NCBI GenBank assembly: GCA_002482885.1 | Contig: DLGW01000024.1 | Location: 50,496 to 114,495, forward strand | DNA: 64,000 nucleotides | Reading direction: 5' to 3' | Source of the DNA: Flavobacteriaceae bacterium UBA7684 | Lineage (GTDB): Bacteria > Bacteroidota > Bacteroidia > Flavobacteriales > Flavobacteriaceae | Shown: one piece after another, positions 35,263 through 44,177 of the stretch | Numbering within the stretch: position 1 is the stretch's first letter | How the letters are laid out: each line of letters starts with the position of its first letter | Program-made: the position numbers and the translations under genes | The notes under the pieces: generated by a model | Databases searched by the model: none | What the model was told of the DNA's origin: nothing | The model's input: the letters and a program-made list of their open reading frames with translations, nothing else

Positions 35263-35540
35263 TTTTCAGTTCCAGAAAATCCGTTGAATTGGTAACGATC
35301 GGCTTCTTCTTCGTTTTCGTAAACACCATCAATTAAATATTTGAATTCGTAAGAAGCGTTGGTTGGAATGTCAAAAACGCCTTTAAAAGAACCATTTTTT
35401 AATTTTCCTAAAGCACCTTCTTCTTTATTCCAATTATTGAAATCACCAACAACAGCCACTTCTGCAGCATCTTTAGCAGCAATAGTGAAAGTTACTTTAC
35501 AAACCGGTTTTGTTTTTGAGAATTGTTTCTTTACTGACAT
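35244..35540 (-). CDS. Small isoamylase N-terminal-like (E-set) domain protein
   Basis: 98 residues forming one glycogen-binding-type beta-sandwich: VTFTIAAKDAAEVAVVGDFNNW, then GSFKGVFDIPTNASYEFKYL. The GDFNNW motif is that of CBM48 and AMPK-beta-like domains. It is a stand-alone domain with no enzyme part; a glycan- or glycogen-binding role is inferred. It is convergent with thyA. Confidence 0.88.
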   Translation of the reverse strand: MSVKKQFSKTKPVCKVTFTIAAKDAAEVAVVGDFNNWNKEEGALGKLKNGSFKGVFDIPTNASYEFKYLIDGVYENEEEADRYQFNGFSGTENSVIEL

Positions 35541-35640
35541 AGTTTTAATTATTTTTTTGCAAATTTAAGTTAATTTTTTTCTTACGAGTTAGTTGTCGGG
35601 TTAAATTACCGTAAAACTATCAACATTTGTTAATCTATTT

Positions 35641-38262
35641 TTATTTTCCGAACAGTCCTTTAAGTGCATTTCCTGCTTTTTCTTTCACTTGTTCTTGTAC
35701 TTTTTCCTGTACTTTTTCTTTTACTTCTGCTTTGATTTCTTCCTTTTTCATAGGAATCATTTTTTTAATACTATCTGCGTTTTTAATGCCAGCCATATTG
35801 GCTGCTTTATCAATTCCTTTATTAACCAATTGGGTTTTTTGTTGTTGAATCAATTGAGTAGTTAAATTACTTACGGATTGTTTTAAATCCGTACTTACTT
35901 TTGGGTTGCTAAAGTTTCCAGTTAAATTAGCTGTTACAGGTACATTGATTTTAGAAGCGTCCGTTTTGTTTAACGAGGCTAATAGCTTGGTTACTTCTGC
36001 GCCTAAATATTTAGCAGGCACATTAAAAGTTACGTCGTATTTCATGTTTTGGTCAAATCCATGTTGTCCGCCCACACCTACATTAATATCTTGATATTTT
36101 AAAGTCATCGGTTTTAAAGTCACTTTGCCATCTTTAAAGGTCATATTGGCGGTAACGTCTTTTAAATTCAATTTACTTACATCAAAAAAGCTTAGGTTGT
36201 TATCTAAGGTGCTTAACAATTTAGAACCTTCTGGTTTTACTTTAGTTTCTAACAATTGACCTAATAAATCTCCGTTTAAAGAATTCATATCAGGAGTCAT
36301 TTCTTTCGCATCTAAATTCCCCGATAAAGTAATGTTGGAATTGAATTTACCCGCTAATGAATTGGCAATAGGAGCAATCTTTTTTAGGAACTCCATTTGG
36401 GTGAAAGACTGTACAATATCAAATCCTTTGATGTTTAAATTCATGTCAAAATTAGGAACCGCTTCTTTGGTAGAAATGGCTCCGTTCATGGTTAACAACC
36501 CTCCGAATAAATCAGATTTTAAGTTTTCTAATTTTACTTTTTCGTCTTTAATAATCATTTTACCCGAAACATTTTTCATGGTAATGTTATCGTAAACTAC
36601 AGTGCCCGCCTTAGCGGTAAAAGTACAGTCTAAGAAAGCAGGGATTTTAACTGCTTCTTTCGGAGCTGATTTTTCTTCAGTTTTGGGAGCCGTAGCAGGT
36701 GCTGGAGCCATAAAATCGGATACCAATAATTGATTAGAATCAAAATTGAAGTTTCCTTTTAAGATTTGATTTTTAAACATAAAGCCATACAAGTTGTCTA
36801 AAGTACCCGTGATTTTCATGTCGCTTTTTCCAGAAATCGCATCAAATTGTTGCAGGTTCACATGGTTCGGATTAAAAATCAAAGTCGCTTGTTTAATGGT
36901 CATCGGTTTAGCCAATTCTGGACCTGCGTAATTGAATCCGGTTAAACTTACAGTCCCTGCATTTTGTATGTTTTGATATTGAGCCGTTTCAACCGATTTC
37001 ATGTCGAATTTAGTAGTTACATCAGCTTTTAAAATACCCGAAAGTTTTTTCTCTAATTTAACAGGATACGCTTGATTTAAATTGCCTAAGTTGATGACTC
37101 CTTTTAATTGAGCATCTACTAATGGATTTTCGGTGATATTTTGAATTAAAGCTTTACTACTAAATACATCTTGATCGATTCTAAACGATAATTCGCCAAT
37201 GTTTACATACGTATCCTTGATTAATCCTGTTTCATTTTTAATGTGGGTATCAATCACAATGTTTTGAACCGATTTAGGCAAGTCTGGGAATTTAAATGAA
37301 GCATTTTTAGAAGCGATGTCTAACCCAAAAGTAGGAATCGTTGTTTCGGTTAAAGAGCCTTTCGCAAATCCACCCACGCTAAAATTACCCGAGGTTTTGA
37401 TTTGGTCTAAACTGCCTGAATAAGCCGAAGGAATTAAAGCCAAAAAGTTACTGAATTCACTACTAGGCGTTTTAAAGGTTAAGTCATATTCTTGGCTGGC
37501 TTCTTTCATTTGAATACTACCATTAAACTCTAAAGGTAATTTACCCACAATGGCTTTATTGTTTTTAAAGGTGTATTTGCTTTGCTCCATATCCATGCCG
37601 ATAATGGCTTTTAGTTCCACAGGCATTTTATTCATAAAGTTGCTCTTAGCCATGGTAAAAGACACCTTAGCTGTAGATTCAGTATCTAAGTCTAACTTGT
37701 TGTTTGCCATATCTCCTTTACCCGTATGGTTGATTTCATCCAATACAAATTGAATGTCCGAAGCTTGGTCGGTAAACGCGAATTTTAAATTGTCAACCGT
37801 ATATTTTTGAAGATTTAAAATAAATGGTTCTTTTTTATCTTCTTTTTCTTCCTCGTCTTTTAAGGCAATGTCAAAGTTGCCCAATCCTTCTTTGTTAAAA
37901 ATAATATTGATTAATCCGTTTTTAGTGGCAATGGAACGGATGCTCATGCCTTCTTCTTTTTCTTTGAATAATTCTTTCACCGACATTTGTAAACGAATTT
38001 CTTCAAAGTACATTAAAGTATCTCCAGCAAATGGTGCTTTATTAATAATGCTCAATTTGTTAACGGAAACATTAGCATACGGAAATCCTTTAATTAAACT
38101 TAAATCCACCTCTTCAAAAGCGACTGTGGCGTCTAAATTATCGTTAATAGTTTGCAAAACCATCGCTTGAATTTTGTCTTTAAACAAAAACGGAGCAGCT
38201 AATAAAGTAGCGAAAATCAATCCGAAGAATACGCCAGAACCGATTAATAATTTCTTTTTCAT
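35641..38262 (-). CDS. AsmA-family protein
   Basis: 873-residue inner-membrane-anchored protein of the AsmA/TamB-like bridge family, thought to help lipid or envelope homeostasis. An N-terminal membrane segment (LLIGSGVFFGLIFATLLAAPF) precedes the AsmA N-terminal signature (VDLSLIKGFPYANVSVNKLSI). A long repeated beta region and a C-terminal AsmA domain (GDLLGQLLETKVKPEGSKLL) follow. The tail is a KE-rich coiled segment with K-E-V-Q repeats (about residues 845-865). It is the last gene of the sppA/queuosine-transporter run. Confidence 0.9.
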   Translation of the reverse strand: MKKKLLIGSGVFFGLIFATLLAAPFLFKDKIQAMVLQTINDNLDATVAFEEVDLSLIKGFPYANVSVNKLSIINKAPFAGDTLMYFEEIRLQMSVKELFKEKEEGMSIRSIATKNGLINIIFNKEGLGNFDIALKDEEEKEDKKEPFILNLQKYTVDNLKFAFTDQASDIQFVLDEINHTGKGDMANNKLDLDTESTAKVSFTMAKSNFMNKMPVELKAIIGMDMEQSKYTFKNNKAIVGKLPLEFNGSIQMKEASQEYDLTFKTPSSEFSNFLALIPSAYSGSLDQIKTSGNFSVGGFAKGSLTETTIPTFGLDIASKNASFKFPDLPKSVQNIVIDTHIKNETGLIKDTYVNIGELSFRIDQDVFSSKALIQNITENPLVDAQLKGVINLGNLNQAYPVKLEKKLSGILKADVTTKFDMKSVETAQYQNIQNAGTVSLTGFNYAGPELAKPMTIKQATLIFNPNHVNLQQFDAISGKSDMKITGTLDNLYGFMFKNQILKGNFNFDSNQLLVSDFMAPAPATAPKTEEKSAPKEAVKIPAFLDCTFTAKAGTVVYDNITMKNVSGKMIIKDEKVKLENLKSDLFGGLLTMNGAISTKEAVPNFDMNLNIKGFDIVQSFTQMEFLKKIAPIANSLAGKFNSNITLSGNLDAKEMTPDMNSLNGDLLGQLLETKVKPEGSKLLSTLDNNLSFFDVSKLNLKDVTANMTFKDGKVTLKPMTLKYQDINVGVGGQHGFDQNMKYDVTFNVPAKYLGAEVTKLLASLNKTDASKINVPVTANLTGNFSNPKVSTDLKQSVSNLTTQLIQQQKTQLVNKGIDKAANMAGIKNADSIKKMIPMKKEEIKAEVKEKVQEKVQEQVKEKAGNALKGLFGK

Positions 38263-38310
38263 ATCTAAAAAGTATTTTTTGTTTTTATGATGGATAATAG
38301 GTGGGTAAAA

Positions 38311-39000
38311 TTAATCAATAACAATCTCTTCTCCCATTTTAAGGTTAAATTTTTTATTGAACAAATGAACAAACAAGTACAAAAATGGGGTGTCTAAAAT
38401 GGCAATAATGAGTTTGAAAATTAATCCGCTAATGAATAAAGTCTGAAAAGAACTCCACGGAAGAATTTCAAAAGAACACAACAACAAAATTACGGATAGC
38501 GTATCCACGGTTTGCGAGGTAAAGGTGGAAAAATTGTTGCGTACCCAAAGCATTTTGCCTTTGGTGACTTTTTTCCAAAAGTGGTAAATATAAATGTCAA
38601 TGTATTGTGCTAATAAGTAAGCGCTCATCGAGGCTAAAACGGCTAAAGCGGTTTGTCCGAAAACGGTTCTGAACAATTCGTTACTTACTGGGGATTCGGC
38701 GGCGGCGGGTAAGGCAGCTGATACATATATAATGCACATGGAAAAAATCGAAGCAAATATGCCTGCGGTAACCACTTGATTGGCTTTTTTTTGACCATAT
38801 ACTTCTGAAATCATATCGGTGATTAAAAAAGTAATCGGGTAGGGCAAAATTCCAACGGAAAGTTTAAAGGTGTATAATCCAAAGGCGTCCCAATAAAAGA
38901 ATTTCTGAAAAATCAGATTAGAAACCACCATAGAAGCAATGAATACTGCTCCTAAAATGATGTAAATTTTATAGGCGAGTAGTTTGTCTTGTTGGGTCAA
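38311..39000 (-). CDS. Queuosine precursor transporter (YhhQ/VUT family)
   Basis: 229-residue inner-membrane protein with six hydrophobic segments, importing queuine-pathway precursors. Signature pieces are LPYPITFLITDMISEVYGQKKAN, split over the second helix, and LDTPFLYLFVHLF near the end. It starts two bases after sppA, so they are co-transcribed. No queuosine biosynthesis gene is in the window. Confidence 0.92.
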   Translation of the reverse strand: MTQQDKLLAYKIYIILGAVFIASMVVSNLIFQKFFYWDAFGLYTFKLSVGILPYPITFLITDMISEVYGQKKANQVVTAGIFASIFSMCIIYVSAALPAAAESPVSNELFRTVFGQTALAVLASMSAYLLAQYIDIYIYHFWKKVTKGKMLWVRNNFSTFTSQTVDTLSVILLLCSFEILPWSSFQTLFISGLIFKLIIAILDTPFLYLFVHLFNKKFNLKMGEEIVID

Positions 39001-39002
39001 AA

Positions 39003-40766
39003 TTATTTGAATTTAAGTTCAAAAGGCATGATGGCTTGAATTCCTTTTCGGGATTGGCTGTTTCGGAGTTGTTGAATCACGTTGTAATTTTCAGTGCCCA
39101 AGGTTTTTTGTAATAATTTTTCCTGAGAATAAAAAATCGGTAAATCCAATTGACTGCCCAAATAATCCCTAAAGTTGATTTCATATTCCGGGTAGTTTAC
39201 GGTTTGGTAAGTTTTTAGTTTACTTAATTTTGCCGCATAAGCAATGGCTTTGTCTAAACCGCCCATTTCATCAATTAATCCTACTTTAAGGGCGTCGGCT
39301 CCAGACCAAACCCTTCCTTGCGCCACGGCATCCACTTGTTCAATAGACATTTTTCTGCCATCGGCAACCCTTTTCAAAAAAGTGCCATACACGCTTTCTA
39401 TACTTTGGGTAATGACTTCTTTAAAATTGTCTTGAATGGGTTCAAAAACACTATAATCGGCCGCATTTTTATGGGTTTGTACCAATTGCGATTTTATCCC
39501 TAAGTTTTTAGATAATTGCGCCAAGTTAGGTAGTTGCCCAAAAACACCAATAGAACCCGTAATCGTGGTGGGTTCTGCAAAAATTCGGTTAGCGCCACAA
39601 GCAATGTAATATCCGCCCGAGGCAGCGGTGTTTCCCATAGAAACAATTACGGGCTTTTTTTGTTTGGTTAAAGTAACTTCTCTCCAAATGAGTTCCGAGG
39701 TTAAAGCACTTCCACCTGGGGAATCTATGCGTAAAACTACGGCTTTGATGTTGTCATCTTTTCTGATGCTTCCCAATGCTCTTTTTAAAGATTGTTCGCC
39801 AACGTAGGTTTCATCGCCTTCGCCTCCCCAAATGATACCTTGGGCATATACCACCGCAATGGCATCTTCGCTAACGGGCACTTTTAGCGCATTGTTTTTA
39901 GCATAATCGCTTATGCTAATGGTTTTGTAATCTTCGTCTTTGGGTAGTTTCAACGCTTTTTTAATGCCGTTATGGTATTCGTCTTCGTAGGCGATTTTGT
40001 CAATTAGTTTTAATTCTAAAGCTTTTTCGGGAGTTCTGCCCGATAAGTTTTCGGCAATGGAATTGATTTGCTCAATGGAAAGTTTTCGGCTAGTAGCAAT
40101 GTCTTGCACAATAACTTGCCATACCGATTGTAAAATAGAAGTGATTTGTTCTCTGTTTTCAGGACTCATTTCGTTATTTAAAAACGGCTCTACGGCGCTT
40201 TTGTATTTTCCATGACGAATGATTTCCATTTTAATTCCCGATTTTTCTTGAAAATCTTTAAAATACATCACTTCCGAAGCCAAACCTTTCAATTCCAATT
40301 CCCCGACAGGGTTTAAAAAAATAGTGTCGGCAACCGAGTTTAAGTAGTAATCTTTTTGAGCGTAAGAATCCGCGTAAGCCACGATGAATTTCCCCGATTT
40401 TTTAAATTCAACCAGTTGGTCGCGCAAAGATTTGCTTTGAGCCATCCCCAAATTAAGATTAGAATTTAAAATAGAAATTCCTTTGATTTGGGAATCTGTA
40501 GCGGCGTTTTTTAAACCTTCCAACACGTCCGATAAACCAGTAGCTTCTTCGTCGGTAAATCCAAAATCTTTAAAAGAAAATTTTCCGCCGTAGTCGTTCG
40601 TTAAATCATTTAAGTCTAAAGTAATTACCGTGTTGTCGGTAAGTGGTTTTACGTCCGATTCGCTTCCACCAACAGCGGCAATCATCACAATAAAAAAAAG
40701 AATGAATAAAAAGCTGAATGCAAATAAGCCTAAAATAGTGGCCAATACTTGAGTAAAAAATCGCAT
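39003..40766 (-). CDS. sppA: Signal peptide peptidase SppA, 67K type
   Basis: Membrane-anchored Ser/Lys protease that degrades cleaved signal peptides. I chose the ATG at 40766 (MRFFTQVLATILGL), giving 587 residues. One N-terminal membrane helix is followed by two homologous halves. The first carries the general-base Lys (RHGKYKSAVEPFLN), the second the nucleophile Ser (NTAASGGYYIACGANR). It heads the leftward run with the queuosine transporter and AsmA genes. A minus-strand TATATTTG at 40792-40785 is a likely -7 element. Confidence 0.94.
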   Translation of the reverse strand: MRFFTQVLATILGLFAFSFLFILFFIVMIAAVGGSESDVKPLTDNTVITLDLNDLTNDYGGKFSFKDFGFTDEEATGLSDVLEGLKNAATDSQIKGISILNSNLNLGMAQSKSLRDQLVEFKKSGKFIVAYADSYAQKDYYLNSVADTIFLNPVGELELKGLASEVMYFKDFQEKSGIKMEIIRHGKYKSAVEPFLNNEMSPENREQITSILQSVWQVIVQDIATSRKLSIEQINSIAENLSGRTPEKALELKLIDKIAYEDEYHNGIKKALKLPKDEDYKTISISDYAKNNALKVPVSEDAIAVVYAQGIIWGGEGDETYVGEQSLKRALGSIRKDDNIKAVVLRIDSPGGSALTSELIWREVTLTKQKKPVIVSMGNTAASGGYYIACGANRIFAEPTTITGSIGVFGQLPNLAQLSKNLGIKSQLVQTHKNAADYSVFEPIQDNFKEVITQSIESVYGTFLKRVADGRKMSIEQVDAVAQGRVWSGADALKVGLIDEMGGLDKAIAYAAKLSKLKTYQTVNYPEYEINFRDYLGSQLDLPIFYSQEKLLQKTLGTENYNVIQQLRNSQSRKGIQAIMPFELKFK

Positions 40767-40832
40767 GGGTAGTAGTTTAAAATGCAAATATAAGTTTTAA
40801 AGTCGGTTGAATTTAGTTAATTTGCCGTTAAT

Positions 40833-41339
40833 ATGAGCGCCCTTAAAAACGTTATTTTATCGGTTGGAACCAATTTAGGCGACCGTTTTCAGAATCTTTT
40901 ACAAGTAAAAAACCTACTGCAAAATCAGCTTGGAGGCATACCACAATGGTCTGGTATATACGAAACACCCGCATGGGGATTTCAGGGCGAACCCTTTTAC
41001 AATACAGCGATTTTGTTGCAAACGTCATTGTCACCAACCGAAGTTTTAAGCGTCATCAGAACCATAGAAAACCAAATGGGTAGAGTTCGAAACGAAAACG
41101 CTATTGGTTATAGTTCCAGAAATATAGATGTCGATATTATTTTGTACGAAAATCAGATTATAGAAACACAAGAGTTACAAATCCCGCACCCTCGATTTAC
41201 TCAACGAAAATTTGTATTGTTGCCCATGCAAGATTTATCTTGGCAGTGGAAACACCCACAAACCCAACAAAATTTAGAACAAATTATAAAGGAATGTACC
41301 GATACCAGCGACTGTAAAAAAGTAGCCGTTAGTATCTAA
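40833..41339 (+). CDS. folK: 2-amino-4-hydroxy-6-hydroxymethyldihydropteridine diphosphokinase
   Basis: Folate-pathway pyrophosphokinase of 168 residues. LSVGTNLGDRFQNL opens the protein, ETPAWGFQGEPFYN and the signature SRNIDVDIILYENQ are present, and IPHPRFTQRKFVLLPMQDL follows. It is divergent from sppA. Its last codons overlap the end of the convergent methyltransferase gene by 11 bases. Confidence 0.95.
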   Translation: MSALKNVILSVGTNLGDRFQNLLQVKNLLQNQLGGIPQWSGIYETPAWGFQGEPFYNTAILLQTSLSPTEVLSVIRTIENQMGRVRNENAIGYSSRNIDVDIILYENQIIETQELQIPHPRFTQRKFVLLPMQDLSWQWKHPQTQQNLEQIIKECTDTSDCKKVAVSI

Positions 41340-41859
41340 ACTTTTTAAATAAATCCCAAATTACAACCCCAGCACTTACCGAAATATTCAAAGAATGTTT
41401 AGTGCCCAATTGCGGAATTTCAATACAACCGTCACAAAGATTAACCGCATTTTCAGAAACCCCTTTCACTTCATTGCCAAAAATGATGGCCAATTTTTTG
41501 TTTCCCGACCAACTGAAATCTTGTAAAAAAACAGCACCTTCTACTTGCTCAATGGCCATCACCTGAACATTTTCCGATTGAAGTTGCATAATCAGTTGCG
41601 TCACATCAGCCACATATTCCCACTCCACAGTATCCGTAGCGCCCAAAGCCGTTTTATTAATTTCTTTATTCGGAGGCGTCGCCGTAATGCCACACAAGTA
41701 AATTTTTTCAATCAAAAAAGCATCCGCAGTTCTAAAAACCGAACCAATATTGTTTAAACTTCTAATATCGTCCAACACAATAATAATGGGCGTTTTATCA
41801 CTCTGTTTAAACTCATCCACACTCAAACGTTCCAATTCGGCATTCTCTAATTTTCTCAT
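41329..41859 (-). CDS. SpoU/TrmH-family RNA methyltransferase
   Basis: SPOUT methyltransferase of 176 residues from the ATG at 41859 (MRKLENAELERLS). The motifs are complete: VLDDIRSLNNIGSVFRTADA, IIFGNEVKGVSENAV and IEIPQLGTKHSLNISVSAG. It lacks the extra N-terminal domain present in the paralogue at 21367. The RNA target is unknown. Confidence 0.93.
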   Translation of the reverse strand: MRKLENAELERLSVDEFKQSDKTPIIIVLDDIRSLNNIGSVFRTADAFLIEKIYLCGITATPPNKEINKTALGATDTVEWEYVADVTQLIMQLQSENVQVMAIEQVEGAVFLQDFSWSGNKKLAIIFGNEVKGVSENAVNLCDGCIEIPQLGTKHSLNISVSAGVVIWDLFKKFRY

Positions 41860-41903
41860 GAAAAGATATTTTTGAAAATTTTTCCAAAGAAACAAATTTT
41901 ATT

Positions 41904-41993
41904 CATTTGGGTGTGCCCTCCGGTCAGGCTTTTCGCTGTATCTTTTATTCCGTTGCACTTCATAAAAGGATGCCGCTTCAATCCTTCACACGA
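41904..41993 (+). repeat. Dispersed intergenic repeat element, copy 2
   Basis: 39 bases (41939-41977) are identical to 16326-16364, and the flanks also match with a few changes (GTGTGCCCTCCG on the left). It follows the SpoU gene start region and opens a 600-base stretch without a gene. Confidence 0.75.
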
Positions 41994-41996
41994 ATT

Positions 41997-42028
41997 GGGT
42001 TTTTGGGTATTGGGTGTTGGGTTTTAGG
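41997..42028. repeat. G-rich telomere-like repeat
   Basis: Four GGG runs spaced by TTTTT, TATT and TGTT, ending in TTTTAGG, on the plus strand. This pattern can form a G-quadruplex. It is related to 14640-14684 and 50226-50253. Confidence 0.65.
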
Positions 42029-42107
42029 TTAATTGATTTACTTTTTCCATTAAAATTTTAAATCGTTCTTCTCTTAAAAAAGGATGAATATGCTGCTGAT
42101 ATTTCAT
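42024..42107 (-). pseudogene. Possible 27-residue gene remnant
   Basis: On the minus strand an ATG opens MKYQQHIHPFLREERFKILM, followed by seven residues and a stop. The composition looks protein-like (a charged amphipathic helix), as if the end of a larger gene had been left behind, but no family is recognised and it may be chance. Confidence 0.2.
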
Positions 42108-42471
42108 ATTGCGATATGCGATTTTAAATTATTTATATAGTTTTTATAGCGCGGAAATGTTTTCCGTGCCCACATTCTCCTTTGCACCTGCTGGCTCTTT
42201 CGCTAAAAATGTCCACTGGACATTTTCTTTACGCTCAGCCCTCTTTTTTTCATTGCCAAAAAAAGAAACAAAAAAGTCTAGCCTTGCATTTTGAAAACTA
42301 TAATTTCTAAAAAGCTTTTTGTTCATGCGCAATCACTACCGTTGCACTATCGGATTTCGCCTCACTCCACGCTCAAAAACCTTTTTGAAATTCTCACGTT
42401 TTTAAAATGAAAGGCGGGAGATATTGATAATTACCTAAATTTGTCCATTCAAACCATAGCCAATAAAATCC
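42108..42471. other. Gene-free AT-rich stretch with palindrome and low-GC repeats
   Basis: I see no convincing gene. It holds the perfect palindrome AAAATGTCCA-C-TGGACATTTT (42206-42226) and a purine/pyrimidine-biased region that gives short open frames on both strands with unlikely composition. The stretch resembles intergenic repeat debris. Confidence 0.4.
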
Positions 42472-43317
42472 ATGAAAATTTTTAATTTCCTTTTAATAAT
42501 CTCAATTTTTATTGTTGTATTTTCTTGTAAAAGGGCAGAAGCAGAAGCTACACTGGTTATGCCTATCAGTACGTTTGACACCCCTTTCCCAAAGAACAAT
42601 AAACAACTTTCGAAAATTCTTGGAACTTCCCTTTTAGTCAAAAAAGATGGTGACACACTTTTTTTAAAAATAACCTCAACCAAAAATGATAATTCAATAA
42701 TTAATAGTAAAACTGGAGATACTATCTTTTTTGGAAAAGTCTGCAAATTCAGAGAATTCTATTATTTAAATCATAAAGTGAATGATACCTCATATTACAT
42801 TAGTGCATTCAAAATAAAAGACAATTTAATCTATGGTCTAAATACTTGGAGTCAGTATTATGATTTAGATAAGATTATAGTAAAAGGCAATGGAAAAGAA
42901 TTAGTGAAATCTATAAATGCTGATACCTCTGCCATCAGACTTAAGCCTCACAAAAGAGAACTTAAAAAATTATTTACTTTAATTATGAGTAATGTAGTTC
43001 CAGACACAATTCTGAATTCAAAATCTGATTTAATAAAAATAGCTCAAAGAGAATCAATCTTTGAACCTGAAAAAGATGAAATTGAAAATGATATCAAAGT
43101 TTATCCAAATCCGACAAGTGATTTTATAAATATTCAAATCACTCAAAAATCTAATTATCAATTAAATGATTTTAATGGGAAAATAGTGATGCAAGGGAAT
43201 TTGGATAAACTTGAAAATAGAATAGATGTCAGTGATAAGCAACCTGGATTTTATTTTTTAATCATTACTGATTTGCAAAAAGATGAAAAACGAACTTTAA
43301 AAATTGTAATTCAATAA
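42472..43317 (+). CDS. Lipoprotein-signal protein with T9SS type A sorting domain
   Basis: 281 residues. The N-terminus MKIFNFLLIISIFIVVFSCK has a lipobox with Cys at residue 20. The middle (about 30-200) is unassigned. The last ~75 residues are a type A C-terminal sorting domain for type IX secretion: IKVYPNPTSDFINIQI, then LNDFNGKIVMQGNL and GFYFLIIT. A lipoprotein signal together with a T9SS tail is uncommon but known. The gene stands alone after the gene-poor region. Confidence 0.8.
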   Translation: MKIFNFLLIISIFIVVFSCKRAEAEATLVMPISTFDTPFPKNNKQLSKILGTSLLVKKDGDTLFLKITSTKNDNSIINSKTGDTIFFGKVCKFREFYYLNHKVNDTSYYISAFKIKDNLIYGLNTWSQYYDLDKIIVKGNGKELVKSINADTSAIRLKPHKRELKKLFTLIMSNVVPDTILNSKSDLIKIAQRESIFEPEKDEIENDIKVYPNPTSDFINIQITQKSNYQLNDFNGKIVMQGNLDKLENRIDVSDKQPGFYFLIITDLQKDEKRTLKIVIQ

Positions 43318-43334
43318 AATCAAAGGAACCCGAT

Positions 43335-43383
43335 AAGTCGGATTTACTTCGTCAGTTCGCTGCGCTCGGGTGCAATCCGACTT
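43335..43383. repeat. Inverted repeat after the T9SS-tail gene
   Basis: AAGTCGGATT (43335-43344) and AATCCGACTT (43374-43383) are exact complements around a 29-base GC-richer loop. It sits between two convergent genes and may act as a terminator, although no T-run follows. Confidence 0.5.
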
Positions 43384-43401
43384 CCCCACTATTAAACAGC
43401 C

Positions 43402-43929
43402 CTACTTCTTATACCCAATTTTATCTCTACTACTTGGATTTTCTTTCTTCTCCATCAATTCATCTAGGTAATTAAAAACCAATTCAATGTTTTTGGAGTG
43501 ATTAGAGATTTTCTTTTTAATGTCTTCTATTTCGAGTTTTAAACCGAGTGTGTCGTTAAGCATTTCACGGAGTTTTACAAAAACTCTTATGATTTTTATA
43601 TTTACATCAATAGCTCTTTCACTATTTAAAATACACGAAAGCATGGTAACTCCTTGCTCTGTAAAACAAAATGGAGCATATCTCAAACCTTGTTTATCTT
43701 CTTTGGAGGTCACAAATTGTGACCTCCAATTTTGAAATTCAGCAGAAGACATTTCAAACATAAAATCTTCGGGAAATCTTTTTAAGTTACGTCTTACGGC
43801 TTGTTTAAGCACTTTTGTTTCTACACCGTATAACTCAGCCAAATCACGGTCGAGCATCACTTTTTGATTGCGGATATAAAATATTTTACTGGTAATAACC
43901 TCTTCGGGAATAAGTATTTCTGCAGACAT
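43402..43929 (-). CDS. ORF6N domain protein
   Basis: 175 residues. The N-terminal ORF6N DNA-binding domain, first named in phage proteins, is clear: IFYIRNQKVMLDRDLAELYG, TKVLKQAVRRNLKRFPEDFM and YAPFCFTEQGVTMLSCIL. The C-terminus is helical and likely coiled coil. Such genes occur in phages and singly in many bacterial chromosomes. No other phage gene is nearby, so I read it as a lone putative transcription regulator. Confidence 0.9.
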   Translation of the reverse strand: MSAEILIPEEVITSKIFYIRNQKVMLDRDLAELYGVETKVLKQAVRRNLKRFPEDFMFEMSSAEFQNWRSQFVTSKEDKQGLRYAPFCFTEQGVTMLSCILNSERAIDVNIKIIRVFVKLREMLNDTLGLKLEIEDIKKKISNHSKNIELVFNYLDELMEKKENPSSRDKIGYKK

Positions 43930-44045
43930 TTTTATGGGTTTGGTGGTGCGAAAATATATTTTTAAATCGAAATTTAAAAAATAGTTTTATTAATAAATTT
44001 AGAAATCCGACAGCACGGATTAAAATCTGTTCGGATTACTTTCTT

Positions 44046-44172
44046 CCGTTAGGGATAGAGCCATTGTTGGAGCTCCTTTAAACATAAAACCTGCTTGAAA
44101 AGCAGGTTTTATGTTTAAAGAGCGACTGGCGAAAGCCCGCCCACAAGCTTTTTCTGCTTGTGGAAACGGCAT
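44046..44172 (-). repeat. Intergenic repeat element with 21-bp perfect hairpin core
   Basis: The flanks GAGCCATTGTTGGAGCT (44058-44074) and GCGACTGGCGA recur at 61516-61626. The core (44077-44121) is a 21-base-pair perfect stem around GAA. The end carries CCACAAGC/GCTTGTGG (44142-44164), the same hairpin found at 3503-3525. It lies between the M23 and ORF6N genes. Confidence 0.7.
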
Positions 44173-44177
44173 AAAAA

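Noticed and set aside
42144..42332. 62-codon frame on the minus strand (and one on the plus strand) in the gene-poor region
   Set aside because: The low-complexity KE-rich composition and the embedded palindrome suggest repeat DNA, not a gene.
43402..43929. Prophage remnant
   Set aside because: ORF6N is often phage-borne, but no integrase, structural or lysis gene is near; it is more simply a lone regulator gene.
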